Translations under genes and position numbers: made by a program | The notes under the pieces: generated by a model | Seen by the model: the letters and a program-made list of their open reading frames with translations, nothing else | What the model was told of the DNA's origin: nothing | Databases searched by the model: none | In this document: piece by piece, positions 1-6,635 of the stretch | Layout: the number at the start of each line of letters is the position of its first letter | How positions within the stretch are numbered: position 1 is the stretch's first letter | DNA from: an uncultured Rubellimicrobium sp. | GTDB lineage: Bacteria; Pseudomonadota; Alphaproteobacteria; Rhodobacterales; Rhodobacteraceae | Reading direction: 5' to 3' | DNA length: 7,789 nt | Assembly: GCA_902805995.1 (NCBI GenBank) | Contig: CADCUU010000072.1 | Coordinates: 1-7,789 of the forward strand

Positions 1-348
1 GCGCGACTCGCCCTTCTGGAGGCTGCGGTTCGCGAGCGGTTCGAGGCGGAGGGCTTCAATCTCCTGGACCTCGCGCCCGTGACTGAAGAGATGGAGCGGA
101 CCCTGAATCCCGCGAACTGCAACGACTGCGAGGTGCGCATGGCCGAGCAGCTTGGCGCGGACTATTCCCTGGTGGGAGAGGTCCAGAAGGTCTCCAACCT
201 GATCCTGTCCATGAACCTCGCCCTGCGCGACACCGAAAGCGGAGAATTCGTGCGGATGCTCGCGGTCGACATCCGCGGCAATACCGACGATGCCTGGCTC
301 CGCGGTGGCCGCTACATCCTCAACAACCACTTCTTCGCCGAGGACTGA
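1..348 (+). CDS. DUF3280/DUF2380-like protein, 5' end missing
   Basis: The reading frame is open from the first base and ends at TGA 346-348, so this is the C-terminal 115 residues of a longer protein; the GTG at 79 is probably internal. Visible features are a CNDC cysteine pair, then LGADYSLVGEVQKVSNLI, then VDIRGNTDDAWLRGG near the end. From memory, this 'QKVSNLI...VDIRGNTD.SW.RG' pattern marks a family of small, probably exported proteins of unknown function (DUF3280 or the related DUF2380) that often sits beside PQQ-alcohol dehydrogenase genes. The exact Pfam family cannot be confirmed here. The gene converges on the xox operon with a 26-bp gap. The signal peptide, if any, lies outside the window. 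Function unknown. Confidence 0.75.
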   Translation, partial: ARLALLEAAVRERFEAEGFNLLDLAPVTEEMERTLNPANCNDCEVRMAEQLGADYSLVGEVQKVSNLILSMNLALRDTESGEFVRMLAVDIRGNTDDAWLRGGRYILNNHFFAED

Positions 349-374
349 GGTCCACGGCATCCGATGCGCAACCG

Positions 375-914
375 TCATGGGATCGTCATCGGCTCGGCGG
401 GCTCAGTCTCGAACCCCGCGCCCGCCCAGCCGTCCGCGCCGCCCGGGAACCATGTGACGTTCTCGTAGCCCATCCCGAGGGCCCGCTTCGCCGCGTTCCA
501 GGACATCCAGCAGTCCGTCTTGCAGAAGAACAGGACCGGCCGGGTCGGATCGCCCTCCGTAACCGCGCGAAGCCCACCGTCCAGATAGGCCTGCTCCTCC
601 GGCGACAGTTCCTCGTAGCCGACATTCGGCAGCCACGTCGCCCCGGGGATGCTGTCATGCGGGCGCTCCCGCCAGATCGTCCCCTCGGGCAGGTCGGCGG
701 GCTTCGGCTCTCGGGGGAGCACGTCGATGAACGCAACCTCCCCCTCCTCCCAGAGCCCGCGCGCCTCCTCCACATTGACCGTTGTCGCCCCGGAGAGCCC
801 TTCCGGCACCGGCGCGGCATAGGGGGCTGCGCGGTAGCCCTCGGGCTCCGGGACCGCTTGGGCCAGGAGGCCGCCCGGCATCAGGCAGCCGAAAAGGAGC
901 ATGGCACGCAGCAC
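375..914 (-). CDS. Rhodanese-like PQQ-dependent catabolism-associated CxxxCW protein
   Basis: A 179-aa exported protein. Residues 1-20 form a signal peptide ending LLAQA. The rest is a single rhodanese-like domain: VNVEEARGLWEEGEVAFIDV (about 46-65), a GATWLPNVGY segment, then FFCKTDCWMSWNAAKRALGMGY at 129-150, followed by WFPGGADGW. Cys131 sits where rhodaneses carry the catalytic Cys, and Cys135-Trp follows. This is the hallmark of the family named 'PQQ-dependent catabolism-associated CXXCW motif protein', although the spacing seen here is CxxxCW. Its reaction is unknown; a periplasmic thiol or sulfur-relay role in quinoprotein maturation is only a guess. The GTG start at 914 is preferred to the ATG at 902 because GGAGGAG lies 8 nt upstream of the GTG and nothing SD-like precedes the ATG. 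That SD is inside the end of xoxJ, whose stop is 5 bp away, so translation is probably coupled. Last gene of the xox operon. Confidence 0.88.
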   Translation of the reverse strand: MLRAMLLFGCLMPGGLLAQAVPEPEGYRAAPYAAPVPEGLSGATTVNVEEARGLWEEGEVAFIDVLPREPKPADLPEGTIWRERPHDSIPGATWLPNVGYEELSPEEQAYLDGGLRAVTEGDPTRPVLFFCKTDCWMSWNAAKRALGMGYENVTWFPGGADGWAGAGFETEPAEPMTIP

Positions 915-919
915 GGCCC

Positions 920-1750
920 TTACTCCTCCGCCTTGATCTCGGTGCCCATGTCGTTCAGCAGGGGCACCCCGGAGTCGCGAAGAATCGCGTCGATCTCATC
1001 CTGATGACGACGGATGAGGGAGTTCAGCTCCCGCTTCCAGGCGTCCTCCCCCTGACGCACGCCCATCGTGATCCGATAGGACAGGGGCGGCGACCCGGTT
1101 TCCAGAAGCGGGATCGCCGTCAGCGTAGGGTGCTGCTGCTTCACCATCGGCCCCGCGATCGGCCCCCACATCAAAGCCACGTCGATCTCGCCCGCTTCCA
1201 AGTCCGCGATCATCTGGTCGGGCGGGGAGTCGTGCCGCCGGTCGGCGAAGAGCTCGTAGGACTTGATGTTCCGCAGAAGCCCCAGCCGCGCGAGGTGGGT
1301 GGCCGGGGGGCTTCCCGCGACGACGCCGATCCGCGCGTCCGCCAGCCTCGGGTCCGACAGCTCCGTCACCTCGGCCAGAGGCCCATCGGCCGCGGTGACC
1401 ATGACATGGGTCGAGGTCAGGTAGTGGTTGGTGTTCAGGACGACCTCGGCGTCTTGGGCATAGCCGATGACGACGTCGCACTCCGCCGCGTTGAGCGTGT
1501 TGCGGATGAAGCCCGTCGACATCGGGTACCAGACATACTCCACCGGACGCCCAAGCTCCCCCGCGAGTAGCTCGGCGATCCGGTTCTCGTAGCCAGACCC
1601 GTCCTCGGTGGAGGCAGGCCAGGCGGCGGGGTCCGAGCAGACGCGGAACGCCGTCGTGGAGACGAGGTCCGGCACCGTCTGCGCACCCGCCCCGCCGCCC
1701 AGGACCACTAGCGCCAGGGCCAGGGCGCGCTTAGGCCCCCAGGCAGGCAT
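920..1750 (-). CDS. xoxJ: XoxJ-like quinoprotein dehydrogenase-associated periplasmic binding protein
   Basis: A 276-aa protein with a signal peptide (MPAWGPKRALALALVVLGGGAGA, cleavage before Gln24) and a periplasmic solute-binding fold of extracellular family 3. Recognisable parts are FRVCSDP at 35-41, GYENRIAELLAGELG at 53-67, AAECDVVIGYAQD at 88-100, and DLEAGEIDVALMWGPIAG in the second lobe. Cys38 and Cys91 could form a disulfide. The family is annotated as a quinoprotein dehydrogenase-associated putative ABC-type binding protein; MoxJ/MxaJ and XoxJ belong to it. XoxJ of methylotrophs is thought to help activate XoxF rather than to import a solute. The ATG at 1750 gives a clean signal peptide. 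An upstream ATG at 1825 would add 25 residues read entirely inside the cytochrome gene and bury the signal peptide. With the 1750 start the gene overlaps the cytochrome gene by 20 bp, implying coupled translation. Confidence 0.88.
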   Translation of the reverse strand: MPAWGPKRALALALVVLGGGAGAQTVPDLVSTTAFRVCSDPAAWPASTEDGSGYENRIAELLAGELGRPVEYVWYPMSTGFIRNTLNAAECDVVIGYAQDAEVVLNTNHYLTSTHVMVTAADGPLAEVTELSDPRLADARIGVVAGSPPATHLARLGLLRNIKSYELFADRRHDSPPDQMIADLEAGEIDVALMWGPIAGPMVKQQHPTLTAIPLLETGSPPLSYRITMGVRQGEDAWKRELNSLIRRHQDEIDAILRDSGVPLLNDMGTEIKAEE

Positions 1751-2342
1751 CTTCGTCTGCGCGAATGGCTTCGGACTTGTCTTCCCGCTCGGCGGGCCGC
1801 CCGCGCTCGATGGCGCCTGCGCCACGCGCCCGGAGATAAACGTAGATGTCGTCGAGGTAGCACATGACGTTCACGTTCGTCCCGAAGGCCGGCATGACGT
1901 TGTTGCTTCCCGCGTCCACGTGCTGGATGCCGCCGGCTACGATCCCGTAGAAGTCGTAGTAGTCCAGACGCATGACCGAGTCCTTCAGCGCGGGCGCATA
2001 GCTCGACCCCTCGCCGTCCGGTCCGTGGCAGACGTGGCATTCCGCGTGATAGCGGCGGAAGCCGGAATAGGTACGCCAGTCGACTGTCCCGTCCTCGGAA
2101 ATGTTGAAGGTCGGGATATCCTCAGCGTTGAAGTATCGCCCGTCCTCCTCGCGGGCGACCGCGAGGCCGGGATCCAGGGCCGCGTCCTGCGCCGGAGCTT
2201 GGCCCGCCGCCTGGGCCGGAGCCTCGCCGCCGGTCTGGGCCGCATCCTGGGACGTGTCGGCCTGCTGCGACCAGGCAGCCGAGGCCACGCACATCAGTGC
2301 GGTAATCAGTAGGCCCGGTGAGCGCGAAATGCGCATCGTCAT
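1731..2342 (-). CDS. xoxG: Four-cysteine c-type cytochrome, XoxG / c-553i type
   Basis: A 203-aa exported monohaem cytochrome c, the likely electron acceptor of XoxF. The signal peptide runs to about residue 25 (ASAAWS|Q). It is followed by an Ala/Gln/Gly-rich linker (about 26-58) and then the haem domain. The haem motif is CHVCH at 102-106; Met150 in NNVMPAFG is the probable axial ligand. Two further cysteines, Cys161 and Cys200 (in the extreme C-terminal DEDACLGA), make four in the mature protein. This matches the family called 'c-type cytochrome, methanol metabolism-related', which includes Paracoccus cytochrome c-553i (cycB). AGGAG lies just upstream of the ATG at 2342; a second in-frame ATG two codons on would change little. 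The gene follows xoxF after 67 bp that contain a strong stem-loop. Symbol xoxG is given by position and family; cycB is an equally valid name. Confidence 0.92.
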   Translation of the reverse strand: MTMRISRSPGLLITALMCVASAAWSQQADTSQDAAQTGGEAPAQAAGQAPAQDAALDPGLAVAREEDGRYFNAEDIPTFNISEDGTVDWRTYSGFRRYHAECHVCHGPDGEGSSYAPALKDSVMRLDYYDFYGIVAGGIQHVDAGSNNVMPAFGTNVNVMCYLDDIYVYLRARGAGAIERGRPAEREDKSEAIRADEDACLGA

Positions 2343-2362
2343 GAACTCCTGCTGTCATGGAA

Positions 2363-2388
2363 GCCGGCAGGGGTGATCCCCCGCCGGC
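2363..2388 (-). promoter_or_regulatory. Intercistronic GC stem-loop between xoxF and the cytochrome gene
   Basis: On the minus strand, GCCGGC + GGGGG, a 4-nt loop ATCA, then CCCCT + GCCGGC form an 11-bp stem with one G-U pair. It starts 21 nt after the xoxF stop and ends 20 nt before the cytochrome start, just ahead of its SD. There is no U-tract after it (TTCC follows), so it is not a classic intrinsic terminator. I infer partial termination or 3'-end protection of the xoxF message, either of which would make XoxF more abundant than the downstream products. Confidence 0.7.
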
Positions 2389-2409
2389 CGTCTTGCCTGC
2401 GCCGTCCGA

Positions 2410-4341
2410 TCAGTCCGGAACCGCAAAGACCGTGAGCTGGCCACCCAGGGCGGTGAAGTCCCGGAGGCTCGAATAGCCGCCGACCGCACCCAGGCCTTCC
2501 TGTGGGTTGGTCAGGCCCGCCGCGAGGCCGATGCCCGCCCAGCCGCCGATGCCCGACAGGACCGCGACATACTGCTTGCCGCCGTGCTCGTAGGTCATCA
2601 CGTTGCCGATGATCCCGGACGGGGTCTTGAAGCGGTAAAGCTCCTCGCCCGTCTCGGCATCGACCGCCTTCAGGTAGCCCTCAAGCGTGCCGTAGAAAAC
2701 AACGTCGCCAGCCGTCGCCAAGGCGCCCGACCAAGCCGAGAACTGCTCCGGCAGCGACCACTTCATCTCGCCCGTGGTGGCGTCCCAGGCGATGAAGTTG
2801 CCCATGCCGCCATGGCTGTCCGGCGCCGGGTACATCGAAAGCGTCGCCCCCACGAAGGGCTGGCCCGCGGTGTAGCTCACCCGGAAGGGCTCGTAGTCCA
2901 TGCAGACGTGGTTCGTCGGCACGTAGAACAGCCCCGTCTCCGGCGAGAAAGCCGCCGGCTGCTGGTCCTTGGACCCGAGCGCCGCTGGGCAGATGCCCGT
3001 CACGTTCGTGTCCTCGCCACCCGCGCGGGTGGAGTAGTCGGCGACGACCTGCGGACGGCCGTACTGGTCCGACGCCGGGTCCATGTTGACCTCGGTCGCC
3101 CAGTTGACGGCGGGGTCGTACTTCTCGGCCACGAGGAGTTCGCCCGTGGCGCGGTCCAGCGTGTAGGCAAAGCCGTTCCGGTCGAAGTTGACGAGGAGCT
3201 GGCGCATCTCGCCGTCGATCTCCTGATCGACGAGGATGTTCTCGTTCACGCCGTCGTAGTCCCACTCGTCATGGGGGGTCTTCTGGTAGAACCAGCGGGC
3301 CATGCCGTCGTCCGGGTCGCGGGCCATGATGGTCATGGACCACTTGTTGTCGCCCGGGCGCTGAGACGGGTTCCAGGTGCCGGGGTTGCCGGTGCCGTAG
3401 TAGATCAGATCCAACTCGGGGTCATAGCTGTACCAGCCCCAAGTCGTGCCGCCGCCGATCTGCCACTGGTCCCCCTCCCAGCTCTCGATGGAGGAGTTCT
3501 CGCCGATAGGCTCACCGAGGACGGTGGTGTTGACCGGATCGACAAGCATCTCCTCGTCCGGGCCGGTCGAATAGGCGCGCCACCGCATCTCGCCCGTAGC
3601 CTGGTCGTAGGCGGTCAGGTGGCCGCGCACGCCGTATTCCCCGCCCGAGATGCCGACGAGGATCATGTCCTTGACCGGCATCACGGTCGCGGTGTTGGTC
3701 TCTCCGTTCGCCGCGTCGCCGTTCTTGACGGTCCACTTCACCTCACCGGTCATCGAGTCGAGGGCGACAATGGTCGTGTCGGCCTGATGCAGGAAGATGG
3801 TGTTGTTCGCGTAGGCCACACCGCGGTTCACCGTGTCGCAGCACATCACGGCGATCACGTTGGGGTCCTGCTGCGGGTCGTAGCGCCAGACGATCCGCCC
3901 TTCGTTGGCGAGATCGAGCGCGTAAACCGTGTTCGGGAACGGCGTGTGCACGTACATCATGTCGCCGACGACGAGGGGGCTCCCCTCATGTCCGCGAAGG
4001 ACGCCGGTCGAGAACGTCCAGGCCACCTGAAGGTCGCCCACGTTGTCCCGGTTGATCTGTTCGAGTTGCGAGAAGCGCGTATTCGCGTAGTCGCCGGTCT
4101 GGATCGCCCACTGGGTGGGATCGTCGATCAGCGATTGCAGGTCGCCTTGCGCCATCTGGGTCGCGTCGGCTTGGGTAGCATCGGCGGCTGGCGCTGCCGG
4201 GTCCGCCTGCGCGGTTTGTGCCGTCTGGTCGGTCTGCTCGGCCGGTGCCGCCTGCGCGGGATCCGTCTGGGCCTCTTGAGCAAATATCGGGGCCACTCCG
4301 CCGGCAATGAATGCCGCGGACAACAGAAGTGATCTTCTCAT
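2410..4341 (-). CDS. xoxF: XoxF lanthanide-dependent PQQ methanol dehydrogenase
   Basis: A 643-aa periplasmic quinoprotein oxidising methanol (and possibly formaldehyde) with PQQ and a lanthanide ion. Signal peptide 1-21 (ends IFA|Q), an Ala/Gln/Thr/Asp-rich linker at about 23-66, then the eight-bladed propeller. By homology the metal ligands are Glu235 (GGEYGVRG), Asn319 (TGNPGTWN), catalytic Asp361 and extra Asp363 in DEWDYDG. The Asp two residues after the catalytic Asp separates lanthanide XoxF from calcium MxaF, which has Ala there. Vicinal Cys167-Cys168 (VMCCDT) should make the disulfide stacking on PQQ; Cys451 and Cys480 are a likely second disulfide; Arg388 (NFDRNGF) is the conserved PQQ-pocket Arg. 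Repeated W-docking-type motifs ([23 protein letters not shown]) are present. The ATG at 4341 has GGAGG 6 nt upstream and a perfect signal peptide; an ATG 24 codons further up is less likely. The protein is about 40 residues longer than the usual roughly 600, all of it in the linker. First gene of the operon. Confidence 0.97.
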   Translation of the reverse strand: MRRSLLLSAAFIAGGVAPIFAQEAQTDPAQAAPAEQTDQTAQTAQADPAAPAADATQADATQMAQGDLQSLIDDPTQWAIQTGDYANTRFSQLEQINRDNVGDLQVAWTFSTGVLRGHEGSPLVVGDMMYVHTPFPNTVYALDLANEGRIVWRYDPQQDPNVIAVMCCDTVNRGVAYANNTIFLHQADTTIVALDSMTGEVKWTVKNGDAANGETNTATVMPVKDMILVGISGGEYGVRGHLTAYDQATGEMRWRAYSTGPDEEMLVDPVNTTVLGEPIGENSSIESWEGDQWQIGGGTTWGWYSYDPELDLIYYGTGNPGTWNPSQRPGDNKWSMTIMARDPDDGMARWFYQKTPHDEWDYDGVNENILVDQEIDGEMRQLLVNFDRNGFAYTLDRATGELLVAEKYDPAVNWATEVNMDPASDQYGRPQVVADYSTRAGGEDTNVTGICPAALGSKDQQPAAFSPETGLFYVPTNHVCMDYEPFRVSYTAGQPFVGATLSMYPAPDSHGGMGNFIAWDATTGEMKWSLPEQFSAWSGALATAGDVVFYGTLEGYLKAVDAETGEELYRFKTPSGIIGNVMTYEHGGKQYVAVLSGIGGWAGIGLAAGLTNPQEGLGAVGGYSSLRDFTALGGQLTVFAVPD

Positions 4342-4757
4342 TGTTTCCTCCCTGGGGGGACGTGATTTTTTGTCTTCACTTCGATTGAGTGGGACAGGCG
4401 AAGCCTCCAACATCGCCAGCGGCAGCCTTGTGCGGATCCAGGACCAGTCCCGCAGGTGCCATCCCGAAAATCGTCCTGACTAGCTCCTTTCCACTTGGCG
4501 TTCGGTGTTCGCTTGGCCCGCCCCGATCAGGGCGCGTGGCTCGCAGTGCCTGAAATCGTGCCCGACCGGGTGTTGCGGCTGTGGGGCGGGCAGGGCCGTG
4601 GAGGTCCGCTCCCCGCTCCATGGCAGTTCGATGATAGTTGGACCTGAACGGCCTGACGCAGTTCCGCCGATCCGGACATTGATCGCTTCGGAGAAGGTAG
4701 TGCGAAACACTCCGCCCATCTCTGCGACTTTAGTCTCAGATCCAGCCCTCCCCTGTC
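4342..4757 (-). other. 416-bp non-coding gap between frmA and xoxF; xoxF leader and promoter region
   Basis: No convincing gene here. Short open frames exist on both strands, but they have no recognisable domain or good start site. Composition is visibly AT-richer than the flanking genes, especially at 4621-4740, as expected of a regulatory region. The last part before xoxF (minus strand) holds an A6 run in GACAAAAAATCACG and then the SD GGGAGGAAACA. Dyads are seen at 4721-4740 (imperfect 20-bp) and 4519-4534 (CGCCC, 6-nt gap, GGGCG). I could not pick a sigma-70 promoter for xoxF with confidence. The length suggests xoxF has its own regulated promoter rather than only read-through from frmA. 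Part of the tract could be a decayed mobile or coding remnant. Confidence 0.6.
4721..4740. promoter_or_regulatory. Imperfect 20-bp dyad downstream of frmA
   Basis: The two 10-bp halves of TCTGCGACTTTAGTCTCAGA are reverse complements at 8 of 10 positions: TCTG pairs with CAGA, and GACT with AGTC around the centre. It begins (minus strand) 17 nt after the frmA stop. It could act as a weak frmA transcript hairpin, but no U-tract follows. As DNA it resembles an operator for a dimeric regulator of xoxF. Which of these, if either, is unknown. Confidence 0.35.
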
Positions 4758-5891
<1,134 letters not shown>

Positions 5892-5913
5892 GATAATGAT
5901 CCTCCCCGTCAAC

Positions 5914-5928
5914 GGACCGGTGGACCGG
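5914..5928. repeat. Direct repeat GGACCGG x2 in the frmA leader
   Basis: GGACCGG occurs at 5914-5920 and again at 5922-5928, separated by one base and containing the palindrome ACCGGT. It lies between the candidate frmA -10 and the SD, where a repressor or activator could act. It is short, so it may be chance in GC-rich DNA. Confidence 0.3.
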
Positions 5929-5954
5929 CCTCTGGTTTTGACGACGTTTCGGAC

Positions 5955-5982
5955 GAGGTATTTTGCAATCGTGAGGTGTCAA
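5955..5982 (-). promoter_or_regulatory. Candidate sigma-70 promoter for frmA
   Basis: On the minus strand a perfect TTGACA (5982-5977) is followed after 16 nt by TACCTC (5960-5955), a poor -10. The -35 lies about 86 nt upstream of the frmA start. On the plus strand the same short region offers TTGACG (5938-5943) and TATTTT (5959-5964) with a 15-nt spacer for the 6018 gene. Neither is strong; the assignment rests mainly on the -35 match and position. Confidence 0.35.
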
Positions 5983-6017
5983 ACCAAACGAAGCACAACT
6001 GACGCTAGGGAACGAAC

Positions 6018-6626
6018 ATGAGAATGACGTCGCGAGCGGTCTGGGCGGGACTCAGCCTGATCACGGTCGCCACCCCCCTTCTGGCGGCCGACCCGAGCGA
6101 TCCTGACTGGCCCTGCATCCAGCGCAGGGTGGAGCATCTCTCGATCGGGGTCATGTGGCCGCATCCGATCCCAGAGGAGGCAGGCTCCCTACCCGACGAC
6201 CTCCGGAATGTGGCCGCCCAGCTCGCTCTCCGGCGGGTATCCGAGGAGCAGGCCCGGGATCTTGTGGCCGAGGTCGCGGCCGATCGCCCCGACTTCACCC
6301 TTGATGACTATGCGCGCCTGTATCAGGTCACGTTCGACCAGATCGACCGGCAGCGGGCCGAGATCGTCACCGGGATCGTCGGCTATGCCCAGAACCAGAG
6401 CCGGCTGGCCGCCGAGATCGACGAGCTGCAAGCGCAGATGGCCCAGATGGAGGCCGCCGAAGAGCCCGATTTCGACCGTATCGACGAGATCGAGGCCGAA
6501 CTCGACGGGCGCCTTCGCGTCTTCAACGACCGCGCCAGTTCGCTGACCTATGTCTGCGAGTCGCCCGTGCTCCTTGAACAGCGCGCCTATTCCATAGCCC
6601 AGATCATGCTGGCTGCGGCAGGCTGA
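6018..6626 (+). CDS. Exported coiled-coil protein of unknown function
   Basis: A 202-aa protein I cannot name. A signal peptide spans about 1-24 (WAGLSLITVATPLLAA), followed by DPSDPDWPCIQRRV with Cys33. A helical region with a heptad-like pattern covers about 104-175 (FDQIDRQRAEIVTGIVGYAQ, then LAAEIDELQAQMAQ), rich in Glu, Gln and Ala. The end carries LTYVCESPVLLEQRAYSIAQ with Cys180. Cys33 and Cys180 are the only cysteines and could form a disulfide tying the two ends of the helical hairpin. I have an impression that similar DWPC-starting proteins lie near other quinoprotein clusters, but I cannot verify this. The ATG at 6018 has AGGGA about 6 nt upstream; a second ATG two codons later is possible. 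It is divergent from frmA (126-bp gap) and converges on the metallohydrolase gene with 9 bp between. A periplasmic role beside XoxF is inference only. Confidence 0.85.
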   Translation: MRMTSRAVWAGLSLITVATPLLAADPSDPDWPCIQRRVEHLSIGVMWPHPIPEEAGSLPDDLRNVAAQLALRRVSEEQARDLVAEVAADRPDFTLDDYARLYQVTFDQIDRQRAEIVTGIVGYAQNQSRLAAEIDELQAQMAQMEAAEEPDFDRIDEIEAELDGRLRVFNDRASSLTYVCESPVLLEQRAYSIAQIMLAAAG

Positions 6627-6633
6627 GCCAGCC
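6609..6633. terminator. Weak dyad at the convergent gene junction
   Basis: GGCTG-AGC-CAGCC (6621-6633) is a 5-bp stem with a 3-nt loop over the stop of the 6018 gene; CTGGCT (6609-6614) can alternatively pair with AGCCAG (6626-6631). It lies at the 9-bp junction of two convergent genes, where a bidirectional terminator is expected. No U-tract is present on either strand, so support is weak. Confidence 0.25.
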
Positions 6634-6635
6634 CG

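Noticed and set aside
349..374. Terminator between the two convergent genes at the left
   Set aside because: Only GCATC-C-GATGC is seen, with a loop of one base and no T-tract; it cannot fold as a useful hairpin.
782..1570. A 262-codon plus-strand open frame across xoxJ and the rhodanese-like gene
   Set aside because: Low-complexity Arg/Pro-rich shadow frame spanning two real genes on the other strand.
4144..4275. Frameshift or assembly error as the cause of the low-complexity XoxF linker
   Set aside because: The frame is continuous from a good start and signal peptide through the linker into the catalytic domain, and the cytochrome has a similar linker independently.
2584..4332. A 582-codon open frame on the plus strand opposite xoxF
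   Set aside because: It is antisense to a fully recognisable XoxF, has no domain, and is rich in Arg, Val, Gly and His as expected of a mirror frame in GC-rich DNA.
4342..4413. Upstream start for XoxF adding 24 residues
   Set aside because: It would place a charged stretch before an excellent signal peptide, and the strong SD lies directly before the ATG at 4341.
4376..4621. A possible 81-aa minus-strand gene in the frmA-xoxF gap
   Set aside because: It has no family resemblance and no convincing ribosome site, and its end overlaps the likely xoxF leader. Treated as non-coding.
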